Positions 35,205-43,656 of a stretch of DNA of 64,000 nt are shown here, piece after piece (the stretch's first letter is position 1; every line of letters starts with the position of its first letter). The notes below the pieces were generated by a model, which saw only the letters and a list, made by a program, of their open reading frames with translations, did not search any database and was not told the DNA's origin. The position numbers were made by a program, and so were the translations under genes. Source of the stretch: JAGWBG01 sp034421095 (GTDB lineage Bacteria > Chloroflexota > Dehalococcoidia > Lucifugimonadales > JAGWBF01); NCBI GenBank assembly GCA_034421095.1, contig DAOUKR010000032.1:1-64000 (forward strand). Reading direction: 5' to 3'.

Positions 35205-35627
35205 CTACGATTTCGCCTGCCTCCACTTGTAGACCACTATCTCATTGCCCTCCGCGTCTTCACCACCGACTACAAGGGCTAGCTCCAGCGCCATCCCCAC
35301 CTTTAGCCCCTCGAAGGGGCAGTCTACGACCTCGGACAGGACGTGGGGGCCTTCGGGAAGCTCCACTTGCCCCAGGACGTAGGGAACGTTTCCCTTCCAG
35401 CCGTCGGGGGGCCTTCTAACGATGGTGTAGCTATACAGGGCACCATGGTTGCTCAGTTCCACGGGTTCCAGGTCGCCGGACGTGCAATGCTGGCAAAAGA
35501 CTACACTGCCGAAGAAATGCTCCCCGCAACGGCGGCATCGTGCCCCAAGCAGCACGCCCTCCGTACCCTCCTCGTTGAGGAGCTTGAGGCGTGATGGCAC
35601 GACAGGAATGCGTTTCTTCTCATTCAT
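35205..35627 (-). CDS. DUF35 zinc-ribbon/OB-fold acyl-CoA-binding protein
   Basis: Protein of 140 residues. The zinc ribbon has CRRC and CQHC pairs (about residues 31-52) and is followed by the OB-fold domain (ALYSYTIVRRPP, YVLGQVELPEGP). DUF35 proteins bind CoA and bridge thiolases to their partners. ATG at 35627 is chosen: the upstream extension lacks a site. It precedes the thiolase gene by about 50 bases. Confidence 0.87.
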   Translation of the reverse strand: MNEKKRIPVVPSRLKLLNEEGTEGVLLGARCRRCGEHFFGSVVFCQHCTSGDLEPVELSNHGALYSYTIVRRPPDGWKGNVPYVLGQVELPEGPHVLSEVVDCPFEGLKVGMALELALVVGGEDAEGNEIVVYKWRQAKS

Positions 35628-35785
35628 AGGCGGCGTTTGGCCGGAAGCGCAGGATAAACGGGGGCGGTCAAAGAACGGCAAGCACCTTGCTTTCTATGGG
35701 GGAAGTTTATGGTAGCGGATTCACCCTGTCAATAGCGGTACTTGGGGGTAAGTGTGGATGGGGTAGAAGTGGCAGCCAGGGGTCT

Positions 35786-35995
35786 TCAGTCTTCGGGGCC
35801 GTCAATCCTGCGGGAGAAGAACCGCTCAAGGATGATGTCCAGAAAGGGGATCTCGCGGTTTATATACTTGCCGATAAGCCAGCCGACAAGGGCAAATGCA
35901 CCTACAACCGCGGCTTGCCATATCCCAAGCCAGACCAACACGATACCTATTGCCAAGCCAATGATTATTCCTCGGGTCTTTGGATCGCTCATCAT
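35786..35995 (-). CDS. DUF2273 small membrane protein of the Asp23 cluster
   Basis: Protein of 69 residues with two membrane helices (about residues 8-26 and 27-44) and a short charged tail. It matches the DUF2273 family, which is encoded with amaP and asp23 in Firmicutes. It starts five bases after amaP, on the same strand. Its precise role is unknown; it probably helps tether Asp23 to the membrane. Confidence 0.8.
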   Translation of the reverse strand: MMSDPKTRGIIIGLAIGIVLVWLGIWQAAVVGAFALVGWLIGKYINREIPFLDIILERFFSRRIDGPED

Positions 35996-36000
35996 TCATC

Positions 36001-36609
36001 CTAAGAGCGTATTAGACGCGTGTCGTCGCTTCGGTCGTACTTGATTCGGACCACGTGCACCTTGAGTACCGTTAGACCGGTTATCTGCTCTACTACTTGC
36101 TTAATCCTTGTTTGCAAATCGTCCCGTATTTCCGCAAGATTGCTTCCCAGCACCACTCGGGGATAGCACAAAATTACGATGCTGGCCGGTGCCCCCCCTG
36201 ACGCCCTCTTCTTCACTGCCAGACGACAGCGTATGGAGGTTACGTTCCGATTTATAATTCCGGTCCTCTCCGTCAGAAACCGCACGCTATCCGTGTCTAC
36301 GGTTAGAGCGCCTTCTTCGGTCAGGCTTATCCCCAGAGCCCGGCGCCTTTCGGAAGGTATGAACTCAAGGGAGATGAGCGTAAGCATGGCGAGGGCGATT
36401 ATTACAGTCACAACTATAGTGATAGCCTGCGCGCCTCCGCTGAAGCCTCGGACCCCCAGAAGCTGTTCATAGAACCAGGCATCCTCGGCTGTCCCACCGG
36501 GTAGGAAATCGGGGCCAACGGCTTCCACAGTCACCAGCAATGTGACTATTGCCGCCACAAATATGAACGTGGCTGCCAGTGAGGCAATAATCTTATTCCA
36601 TAGGTTCAT
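36001..36609 (-). CDS. amaP: AmaP-like membrane anchor of Asp23
   Basis: Protein of 202 residues with two N-terminal membrane helices (about residues 8-30 and 62-82). A soluble domain (about 95-190) resembling Asp23 proteins follows. AmaP anchors Asp23 at the cell membrane in Staphylococcus. It lies between the two Gls24-type genes and DUF2273, in keeping with that role. ATG at 36609 has an AGGAAAT context, and a 9-base hairpin lies 19 bases upstream of it. Confidence 0.82.
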   Translation of the reverse strand: MNLWNKIIASLAATFIFVAAIVTLLVTVEAVGPDFLPGGTAEDAWFYEQLLGVRGFSGGAQAITIVVTVIIALAMLTLISLEFIPSERRRALGISLTEEGALTVDTDSVRFLTERTGIINRNVTSIRCRLAVKKRASGGAPASIVILCYPRVVLGSNLAEIRDDLQTRIKQVVEQITGLTVLKVHVVRIKYDRSDDTRLIRS

Positions 36610-36627
36610 ATTTCCTGTAAACCCTCT

Positions 36628-36648
36628 GGGGCACGCTCTGCGTGCCCC
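36628..36648 (-). promoter_or_regulatory. 9-bp hairpin before amaP
   Basis: GGGGCACGC (36628-36636) and GCGTGCCCC (36640-36648) form a perfect stem with a 3-base loop. It lies in the 150-base gap between the Gls24 gene and amaP. No T-run follows on the minus strand, so it more likely sets mRNA stability or translation than termination. Confidence 0.5.
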
Positions 36649-36759
36649 ATGTCTTGAGATTGGCTCTCGGAGATTTGTTCATCCCTGCTTTCTGGCCCGC
36701 CATCACCCGGAGGGCCGGCGCGTTGGCAAGGACCGTCGGGTAAGGCACGTAGGTAGCGC

Positions 36760-37194
36760 CTATTCAACCCTGCTCGGCGTCCTCTCAGGGAACTCGATGC
36801 CAATAACGTTGATATTGATTTCCTTGGCAATCAGGCCGCATATCTCCAAGATGTGTCGTGCAACGTTCTGGCGTACTTTGACCACGGTCTCAGGGATACT
36901 GAAGCCATAGACGATGCGCATGTCAATGTCTAGTATGACCTCCCGTCTACCTGCCTCAACTTCCACACCCCTGGCCCGCTGCTCTGCGCTTCCCAGACGC
37001 TCGGCGATGGTCCTGCGGATTGAACTGGCGCCCAGGGGGCCTACCCCGTCAATCTCACGGGCGGCTACCCCTGCAATAGCACCGATGACCTCATCATTGA
37101 TTTCCGTCTCCCCACCAACCTCGATTTCCTGAATCCTTTCCAACTCGGCGAGCTTGGTCGCCATCTCCTGCTCGCTAATTCTCTGATCAGTCAT
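36760..37194 (-). CDS. Asp23/Gls24-family protein, second copy
   Basis: Protein of 144 residues with the Asp23/Gls24 fold (EVGGETEINDEVIGAIAGVAAREIDGVGPLG and VILDIDMRIVYGFSIPETVVKVRQNV). It is paralogous to the gene just upstream. Asp23 proteins form membrane-associated assemblies and are induced by alkaline and envelope stress. It lies 67 bases after its paralogue, in the amaP-DUF2273 operon. Confidence 0.87.
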   Translation of the reverse strand: MTDQRISEQEMATKLAELERIQEIEVGGETEINDEVIGAIAGVAAREIDGVGPLGASSIRRTIAERLGSAEQRARGVEVEAGRREVILDIDMRIVYGFSIPETVVKVRQNVARHILEICGLIAKEININVIGIEFPERTPSRVE

Positions 37195-37261
37195 GTTCTG
37201 CCTCCTTTTCGCTCAAAGCGTACTCTCAACCTGCTTTGCTCTTTTGGCTGGAATAAGCCCT

Positions 37262-37927
37262 TTACTGGACTCTGCCCGACATCTTGTCAGGGAACTCGAT
37301 ACCTATAACCTTGACGTTAATCTCTTTGGCTATCAGGCCGCACAGGTTTAGTAGATGTTCTGCAACTGTTTGGCGGACCGCTATTACTGTCCTTGGTATG
37401 TTGTATCCGAAGACAACCCTTATGTTGATGTCCAGGACCACCTCTCTCCTGCCCACCTCCACCTCTATGCCTCTGGCACTTCTTTCAGCGCTTCCTAGGC
37501 GCTCCCTGATGGTCCTTCGGAGGGATGGGGTGCCCAGAGAAGATACCCCTTCTACCGATTGGATGGCTATGCCTGCGATGGAACCGATAACCTCGGGGTC
37601 TATATTGGTCGTGCCGCCCACAATAATCTCTTCGAGCCGTCCCATGTCTTCCATCTTGGGTATCATCTCCAGTTCAATAACAGTTATCCCCTCCCTTACC
37701 CGGCCACCTGTGTTGTCTGGTTTCCCCGAACGGGACAACTCAATATCTGTTGTGCCAGCGCCGCTCACGGACGCCTGGTCTTCTGGCAGAGTCCCCTCCG
37801 CCTTCTTTGCCCCTTCGCTCTTTGTAGATGCAAGTTTGTCATCTACAGAAGTGTCAGGCGACTTGCCGAAGCTGCTCCGTTCCTCCAAGACTTGAGTGCT
37901 CTCCATATCCCCGTTGCCCTCTTGCAT
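37262..37927 (-). CDS. Asp23/Gls24-family protein with N-terminal extension
   Basis: Protein of 221 residues. Residues 1 to about 95 are low-complexity and polar (Ser, Gly, Glu, Lys) and look disordered. The Asp23 domain follows (about 100-221) with IVGGTTNIDPEVIGSIAGIAIQSVEGVSSLG. Usual family length is about 120-170, so the extension is unusual. ATG at 37927 has GGGGAGG; it is the first gene of the operon, divergent from a TetR gene. Confidence 0.87.
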   Translation of the reverse strand: MQEGNGDMESTQVLEERSSFGKSPDTSVDDKLASTKSEGAKKAEGTLPEDQASVSGAGTTDIELSRSGKPDNTGGRVREGITVIELEMIPKMEDMGRLEEIIVGGTTNIDPEVIGSIAGIAIQSVEGVSSLGTPSLRRTIRERLGSAERSARGIEVEVGRREVVLDINIRVVFGYNIPRTVIAVRQTVAEHLLNLCGLIAKEINVKVIGIEFPDKMSGRVQ

Positions 37928-38143
37928 CTCTTACCTCCCCCCACTCTATGGTGAGTGGCACCTTAATCCCTCATTGTGGCTGCGGGAATGAGTGAACGTT
38001 TACTTACTAATATGGTATCATTGCGGATTCACTTAGTCAAGTATTGCAATTGGCGGCTATCTGAGATACATTATTTGCAAGTGGTCATTTACTTACGGCG
38101 AGTCATTGGGGCTGATACAAATATCAAGGGAGCGAGTTAGCAA
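37928..38143. promoter_or_regulatory. Divergent promoter region with twin operator sites
   Basis: For the minus strand, TTGACT (38035-38040) and TACCAT (38012-38017) are 17 bases apart, giving a start near 38005. For the plus strand, TTGCAA (38044-38049) and TACATT (38067-38072) are 17 bases apart, giving a start near 38079. Two 18-base sites share 14 positions: 37990-38007 (GAGTGAACGTTTACTTAC) and 38079-38096 (AAGTGGTCATTTACTTAC). Both lie at the start points and are imperfect palindromes of the kind TetR dimers bind. Confidence 0.7.
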
Positions 38144-38773
38144 GTGCCCACTGAACATCTTGATTCAGATGTACGAAGGCATCAAATCGTCCAGAATGCC
38201 CGGAAGATCGTGGCGACCCAGGGGATGACCTCCTTCACCATTCAGGAGTTGGCCAAGGATGTGGGCCTATCGGAAGGAGCGATCTACAGGCATTTCAGGA
38301 GTAAGGACGACATCCTCCTTGCACTCATCCAGGACATCGAGCGAAATCTGATGGATGCCGTCTCCGAGTCTGAACAGCCCAAGGATAGCGCCCTAGACCA
38401 TCTGGAACATCTCCTGAAACGGCATCTCTCATCCATAGAGAGACGGGACGGAGTCTCCTTCGTGGTAATTGGCGAATCCCTGCGCTTTGCCGACCATGAG
38501 GTGAATCAGGCCACAAGGCGAATGGTGGAGAGATACCTGGGGATGGTAGAGGGTATCCTGAATGCGGGTGTGGAGAAGGGCGAGATAGACGGGAATGTGG
38601 ATACGGAAGCGGCAGCCCTCATGTTCTTCGGAATGATTCAGGCCAGCGTCACACTCTGGTCCTTCAGCAACCGTGCCCACCCTCTGACCCAACACAGCAC
38701 GTCCCTATGGTCTATGTTCATAAACGGACTCACACCCCACAACCACAAACCGGCCTCCTCCCCGCCGGTCTGA
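38144..38773 (+). CDS. TetR/AcrR-family transcriptional regulator
   Basis: Regulator of 209 residues. The N-terminal HTH (about residues 10-57: RHQIVQNARKIV, FTIQELAKDVGLSEGAIYRHFRSKDDIL) is canonical. A ligand-binding helical domain follows. GTG at 38144 follows AAGGGAGCGAG. It is divergent from the Asp23 operon and is likely to repress that operon and itself through the twin sites at 37990-38007 and 38079-38096. Ligand and signal are unknown. Confidence 0.9.
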   Translation: MPTEHLDSDVRRHQIVQNARKIVATQGMTSFTIQELAKDVGLSEGAIYRHFRSKDDILLALIQDIERNLMDAVSESEQPKDSALDHLEHLLKRHLSSIERRDGVSFVVIGESLRFADHEVNQATRRMVERYLGMVEGILNAGVEKGEIDGNVDTEAAALMFFGMIQASVTLWSFSNRAHPLTQHSTSLWSMFINGLTPHNHKPASSPPV

Positions 38774-38785
38774 GGTGCACACGGT

Positions 38786-39298
38786 CTAGATGCCGAAGAT
38801 TTCAATCTCCCGCTGCAGTTGCTCCAGCACCAGACGGTCAGTGGGGAAGGCCAGGGACTCGGGCAGGCTATCCAGATGGAAGTAGCGTACCGCGTCCAGG
38901 TCATCCCCGGCCTGGAGGGCGCCGCCAACCAGCGTGCCCCGGAACCAGATTCCCACCGTGAGAGACTCCGGGTCGTGAAAGTTGGAGTGTACCGCGTAGA
39001 CCGGGCCGACATCTACATGGAGGCCCGTTTCCTCCAGGTACTCCCTGCGTGCGGCGTCTCGAACTTCCTCGTCCCACTCCACATATCCGCAGGGGATGCA
39101 CCATCTGCCCATGTACCGGCCACGGGCGCGTCTCCCCAGAAGAATGTGCCGATCATCCAGCAGTACAACCGCCACACCTACGGCCGGGTTGCGATAAAAG
39201 ACGAACTCGCACCCCTGGCAAACTAACCGGTGTTTATCACCCCGTGGCCTGAGCCGAAGGCGGTCGCCACATTTGGGACAGAAGCGATAGGCAGGCAT
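38786..39298 (-). CDS. Nudix hydrolase with N-terminal zinc ribbon
   Basis: Protein of 170 residues. A zinc ribbon (CPKCGD and CQGCEF, about residues 7-30) is followed by a Nudix domain with the box GYVEWDEEVRDAARREYLEETGL. The design resembles NADH pyrophosphatase NudC, but the protein is shorter than the usual ~260. It hydrolyses a nucleoside diphosphate linked to another group; the substrate is unknown. It lies after SDR and amidohydrolase genes on the minus strand. Confidence 0.87.
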   Translation of the reverse strand: MPAYRFCPKCGDRLRLRPRGDKHRLVCQGCEFVFYRNPAVGVAVVLLDDRHILLGRRARGRYMGRWCIPCGYVEWDEEVRDAARREYLEETGLHVDVGPVYAVHSNFHDPESLTVGIWFRGTLVGGALQAGDDLDAVRYFHLDSLPESLAFPTDRLVLEQLQREIEIFGI

Positions 39299-39311
39299 AC
39301 TCAGTGCTCAG

Positions 39312-40061
39312 CTACTCGGCAACCACGCCGCCGTCTATGACCAACTCCGCCCCCGTAACGTACGAAGCCTCGTCGGAAGCCAGGAAAAGCACTCCGTAGG
39401 CCACATCTTCGCTAGTGCCGAGCCTCCCCAGCGGCGCTTGAGGGGTTGATGCATCTCTGGTGGCGGGGTCCGCTCGGCCTTCCCGGAGCATCGGGGTATC
39501 AATGGGGCCGGGGTGGACGGAGTTGCAGCGTATCCTGTCCTTGGCGTGCTGGACGGCGGTTATCTTCGTGAATACCCGCGTCGCACCCTTGGACGCATTA
39601 TAGGCCGACCAGCCAATTGCCACCAGGCCGGATACGGAGGATATGTTCACAATTGAGCCTCCTCCAGCCCGTCGCATGGCGGGGATGGCGTGCTTGGTCC
39701 CAAGGAACGTGCCCTTGGCGTTCACCGCCATGACCTCGTCCCACTCCTCTTCACTGGTATCCTCTATGTAGTGGCGGCGCGCAATACCTGCGTTGTTCAC
39801 CAGTATATCCAGCTTGCCGTACTGCCTCTCGGCCAGGGCCACGGCATTCTCCCAGTCTTGGCTTCTGGTCACGTCCAGGTGCAGATAGGTGACATCGCCA
39901 CCCAGTTCCCGTATCTCCGCCTCCACCGTTCTCCCCTCATCATCGAGGACGTCGCCGAATACCACCTTGGCCCCTTCCAGTGCGAATATCCTGGCTTCGA
40001 CAGCGCCCTGCCCACGGGCACCGCCGCTGATAAGGGCCACCTTACCGTCCAACCTTCCCAT
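39312..40061 (-). CDS. Short-chain dehydrogenase/reductase
   Basis: SDR of 249 residues with the cofactor motif GGARGQGAVEARIFALEG, NNAGIARR and the catalytic NISS...YNASK. C-terminal ASYVTGAELVIDGG. It oxidises an alcohol or reduces a ketone with NAD(P); the substrate is unknown. ATG at 40061 follows GTAGAGG; an in-frame TTG at 40067 is less likely. It lies 13 bases after the amidohydrolase gene. Confidence 0.88.
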   Translation of the reverse strand: MGRLDGKVALISGGARGQGAVEARIFALEGAKVVFGDVLDDEGRTVEAEIRELGGDVTYLHLDVTRSQDWENAVALAERQYGKLDILVNNAGIARRHYIEDTSEEEWDEVMAVNAKGTFLGTKHAIPAMRRAGGGSIVNISSVSGLVAIGWSAYNASKGATRVFTKITAVQHAKDRIRCNSVHPGPIDTPMLREGRADPATRDASTPQAPLGRLGTSEDVAYGVLFLASDEASYVTGAELVIDGGVVAE

Positions 40062-40074
40062 TCTCAACCTCTAC

Positions 40075-41196
40075 TCAATCAAAGTGGTACAGCCTGGCCG
40101 CGTTGCCTCCGGCTATCTTGCTCTTCTCGTCCTCCGGTACTCCGCCAAGAATCTCCTCCAGGATTTCCTGGGACCTCGGCCATGTGGACTCTGCGTGGGG
40201 ATAGTCCGACCCCCACATCAGGCTATCCACGCCTATGATGTGGCGCATCTGTATTCCCAGGTCGTCCTCCTGGAAGCTGAGGTATACGTTGGTGTGGAAG
40301 AAGTCGCTGGGCATCATGCCGTTCTTGAACCGGTAGCTGGCCTGCTCCTGGCGCTCGATGTACACGTAGTCCAGCATCCTGAGGAAATAGGGAACCCATG
40401 ATAGCTCGAACTCCACGGCCGAGACCTTGAGCTTGGGATACCGCTCGAACACCCCGGAGTAGATAATGTCCGAGAGGGAGCACCGTACCCAGAAGTCAAT
40501 GTTTGCCCTGAAGGTGGCCGTTTGGGACGATGCCACGTCCAGGCCGGGCTGCAGGGGGCCGGGGCGTTGGGTGGCCGTGTGGAGGCTAATGGGCATGTCC
40601 AGGTCCTGGGCGGCGGCCCAGAGGGGTTCGTAGTCGGGCCGGTCGTACAGCTTATCGGGAGACGGGTAGAGGCTAATCATGGCCCCTGCCAACCCCATCT
40701 TTGCGCAGCGCTCAAGCTCCCTTACGCCGCCTTGAACGTCGTCCACGTTCAGCATGGCGATGCCCTTCAGCCGGTCCGGGTACTCGCTGCAGAACTCCGC
40801 CAGCCAGTCGTTATATGTCCGGCAGATGGCGGATAGTAGGAGGCTGTCCGGGACCTTGAACAGGAAGAGACCCATAGAGGGGTACAGCAACTCGCCGTGG
40901 ACCCCGTCGGTCTCCATGTCTTTGATATGCTCGCCAGGGTCATAACCGCCGGGGCGGAGCGCATCGTAGCTGCCCCTGAGGGTTATATCCTCGGGGGTCT
41001 CAAACCTGGTGCCGGCCAGGGTGACGAGGCCGAGGGCGCCCACCTTCAGGTTTCCCTCGACATACCACTGGTCATTGTCTCCCTCCTGCACCATGAAGGG
41101 CGCCCTGTCTCGAAGGTCAGGGTCAATGCGGGTGGTCCACAGGTCCGGCGGCTCGACGACATGGGAATCGGAGGATATAATCCTGTACTTCTGCAT
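40075..41196 (-). CDS. Amidohydrolase-2 family protein, second paralogue
   Basis: Metal-dependent hydrolase/decarboxylase of 373 residues, close paralogue of the gene at 4749-5855. Start MQKYRIISSDSHVVEPPDLW shows the same SSDxH...EPPDLWTTRID signature. The C-terminal WGSDYPHAESTWPRSQE carries the late Asp and His. ATG at 41196 follows GAGGTGGG. It is first in a three-gene unit with SDR and Nudix genes. Substrate is unknown. Confidence 0.88.
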   Translation of the reverse strand: MQKYRIISSDSHVVEPPDLWTTRIDPDLRDRAPFMVQEGDNDQWYVEGNLKVGALGLVTLAGTRFETPEDITLRGSYDALRPGGYDPGEHIKDMETDGVHGELLYPSMGLFLFKVPDSLLLSAICRTYNDWLAEFCSEYPDRLKGIAMLNVDDVQGGVRELERCAKMGLAGAMISLYPSPDKLYDRPDYEPLWAAAQDLDMPISLHTATQRPGPLQPGLDVASSQTATFRANIDFWVRCSLSDIIYSGVFERYPKLKVSAVEFELSWVPYFLRMLDYVYIERQEQASYRFKNGMMPSDFFHTNVYLSFQEDDLGIQMRHIIGVDSLMWGSDYPHAESTWPRSQEILEEILGGVPEDEKSKIAGGNAARLYHFD

Positions 41197-41337
41197 AACC
41201 CACCTCGGAGCAACACTTATTAGGGCATCATATTACAGGTCACATTCTACCCCAGCCGACTACCCAAGACAACCTGTGTGACCGCTCGACCAGGGTAGCG
41301 ATTGAGCCAACGGCCCCCAATATTGGCAATCCGGCTG

Positions 41338-42006
41338 CTAGATTCGGCCAGCCTGACGCAGTTGCTCCACGAGCATCCCGATTGCTCCGGCGTACTCAAC
41401 GGGTCGTTCCGTGAATAAAGTGATGAAAGTCTGCCGGTAGGAAAACGGCTGCGAAGTCACACCATTCCAGAATTCCTGTATGCACTCCAGTCGGTGAATC
41501 TTCACGTCCAAATTGTTTAGTCCCAAGTCATCTATTGTGTCCCAAGCCCTGCGCTGTGCTGCCGATGGAAGGCTCCTCTTGGGCACTATATCCCCGGTTA
41601 ACATGTCGTAGTCAAAATATCTATCCGGGCGCTCAGTAGCGTCGGCAGCGCAAGGGTCCACATACCCCAAGTCGGGCCATTTGTTAGCTTTGTTATGGTT
41701 GCACCGTTGGCAACTGAAAATCCAGTTGGACCATTCGTAAGCTAACCGGGGGAACCGGCTGAGGGGGCGGAAGTGGTCAACCGTAGGGGTACTCCCGCCG
41801 GACTCGGCACCGACATTACATTGCCGCTCGCAGTACCAACAGATATCGTTAGTCCGTGTGCCGAGCACTGGGCGGAAGATTCCCCAAAGGAAATCAGTTG
41901 GCCTCTCGCCGGTCTGGTTCTGGAAATAATCAACCCAGCCCTGGGTAAACTGTCGGGCATACTCGGCAACTCCGCCGGGTTCCGGCCCGCGGTCAACCCA
42001 GCGCAA
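41338..42006 (-). CDS. HNH endonuclease, PtuB-like (Septu-type partner)
   Basis: Nuclease of 222 residues. CWYC...TVDHFRPLSR...SCQRCNHNKANKWP (about residues 55-118) forms an HNH/zinc site as in TIGR02646-type and PtuB proteins. It starts at TTG 42006, with GGAGGG upstream, 5 bases after the ATPase stop. In Septu, PtuB is the effector that cuts DNA when the PtuA ATPase senses phage. Assignment rests on gene order plus motifs. Confidence 0.75.
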   Translation of the reverse strand: MRWVDRGPEPGGVAEYARQFTQGWVDYFQNQTGERPTDFLWGIFRPVLGTRTNDICWYCERQCNVGAESGGSTPTVDHFRPLSRFPRLAYEWSNWIFSCQRCNHNKANKWPDLGYVDPCAADATERPDRYFDYDMLTGDIVPKRSLPSAAQRRAWDTIDDLGLNNLDVKIHRLECIQEFWNGVTSQPFSYRQTFITLFTERPVEYAGAIGMLVEQLRQAGRI

Positions 42007-42011
42007 CCCGT

Positions 42012-43400
42012 CTACCCTCCGTCTTGAGTCAACTCGGATTGCCGGGAAGTTAGGAACTCCCGCACCAAGTCCGCATAACGTTCCCGCTGGGCTTCCAACA
42101 AGCCGCCTTTGGACAGCAGATCCTTATTCACCTGGCGGCGCAGTTCGTTCAACTCGGTTTCTTCTTCGGGCGTAAGCGGTTCCTTTTCCCGAAGCTGCCG
42201 CAGTCGGTTGGCCCGGTCAACCGTAAGCTGGTCGGTAGGCTCATCCACGCCCATCATCGTGCGGAGGATTTCGTCGGCGGTCCAGCCTATGACGTCCTCG
42301 GTGTTGGTCGTGGCGGTGACGACGCCGTTCTCGTCCCGGTCCAGCAGGTGCACCTGCCCGGCCTTCAGGCCGGCCACCACGAAGGGCGAGTGGGTTGTGG
42401 CGAATATCTGCAGCCCCGGAAAGTGCTCCAGCAACGCCGGGATGACCCGACGCTGCCAAGTGGGGTGCAGGTGGTTTTCGATTTCGTCAATCAGCAGGAT
42501 GGCCGGCTTATTCTCCCAGCCGCGCTCGAATTCGTAATGATGGACCATTTTAAGGGCCAGCCATCGTATCCAGAGCAATGTCCCTTCCGTTCCTGAACTA
42601 AGATGGCCAAGGTATATTGGTAAGGGTTCCTTGTATTCAACATAGGCCGAAGATGACGGCTGCTCATCGTAGGGAAGGTAGTCAAAATTACGAATGTCGT
42701 TGGTATTTATCCCCATCAAGCGCAGGATGGTTATTCTGTTCGGGTCAGCGTGTGGGTGGTGCAGATAGCCTAGAGCAGGGTCTGGTATGTAATTGCGCGA
42801 TCTCGAATCTTGAATGACGTCATCGCAAATGCGCTTGCTGCAAGCATCCGCCAACTCCACCGCATTCATCAGGGTGACTCGTGCCAAGTGTGGCAGGTCA
42901 TCGCGTTCAGGGCGCCAAAGTTCTTCCCCCAGCAATCTGGAGGCACACATTGTACGAGAACCGCTGAAAGGTCCTGCTAAGGCCTCGGCAGCCGTCTTAC
43001 CGTAGGCGTCAGGTTCGTCTTGGTCAGAGATGCCCGGTAGTTCTTCGCGGACAGAACCGATGTGGATAGTAGGCGGATTCTCTGGCGCAAAGATCAGCTC
43101 AGACCTAGTGCCGAGCCAATCTTCGCTAACCGACAGAAAATTAGGCTGTCTAATTGATGGCTCTTCGTAGACAATTTCATCGAATTCGTCATTCGCACAA
43201 AGTATCAGCCTCCGACTCTGCGAAATTGGCTTCTTGCTATCCTCGGCCGGTCCAATGAGACGATCGGCAAGCATTTGTAGCACAGTGCTTTTACCCGACG
43301 CGTTTGGCCCGACGAATACGTTCACCCGTTCGTCAAACGTGAACGTGACAGGCTCTGTGAATGGCGGTATACCACCAAAGCGCAGCCTAATGAGATGCAT
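42012..43400 (-). CDS. ABC/SMC-type ATPase, PtuA-like (Septu-type)
   Basis: ATPase of 462 residues. Walker A is GPNASGKS (31-38). The ABC signature region reads LSSGTEGTLLW, Walker B ILLIDEIENHLHP, and the H-loop TTHSPF. The C-terminal third is helical with a charged stretch (PEEETELNELRRQVNKD). ATG at 43400 is selected because the domain begins there (MHLIRLRFGG). With the adjacent HNH gene this fits the Septu (PtuA-PtuB) anti-phage layout, but OLD-like or other ATPase-HNH pairs remain possible. Confidence 0.78.
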   Translation of the reverse strand: MHLIRLRFGGIPPFTEPVTFTFDERVNVFVGPNASGKSTVLQMLADRLIGPAEDSKKPISQSRRLILCANDEFDEIVYEEPSIRQPNFLSVSEDWLGTRSELIFAPENPPTIHIGSVREELPGISDQDEPDAYGKTAAEALAGPFSGSRTMCASRLLGEELWRPERDDLPHLARVTLMNAVELADACSKRICDDVIQDSRSRNYIPDPALGYLHHPHADPNRITILRLMGINTNDIRNFDYLPYDEQPSSSAYVEYKEPLPIYLGHLSSGTEGTLLWIRWLALKMVHHYEFERGWENKPAILLIDEIENHLHPTWQRRVIPALLEHFPGLQIFATTHSPFVVAGLKAGQVHLLDRDENGVVTATTNTEDVIGWTADEILRTMMGVDEPTDQLTVDRANRLRQLREKEPLTPEEETELNELRRQVNKDLLSKGGLLEAQRERYADLVREFLTSRQSELTQDGG

Positions 43401-43570
43401 ATCTGTCGCCCTCTCTTGTGCAAGCGCCTTGAGCACCCAGTAATACAAGAACAATCGACTCCACTCGGTCTTGGGTGCGACCCAATTGCGCCGCAGACGT
43501 CTATTATATCATCAAAGGGACGGCACAGGACTCGGAAGTCGTCTCTGCTCACAGAGAAGCGCCCCTCTTG

Positions 43571-43599
43571 TTGACGGCCTCGGAAGGCGGTGCTATACT
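43571..43599 (+). promoter_or_regulatory. Sigma-70 promoter for the thiolase-like operon
   Basis: TTGACG (43571-43576), 17-base spacer, TATACT (43594-43599). Start near 43606, about 50 bases before the ATG at 43657. Confidence 0.7.
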
Positions 43600-43656
43600 C
43601 GCCCCTAGCCAGGATAGGCCCGAATACAGAGCACAGGCCGAGCGTAGGGAGGCCCT

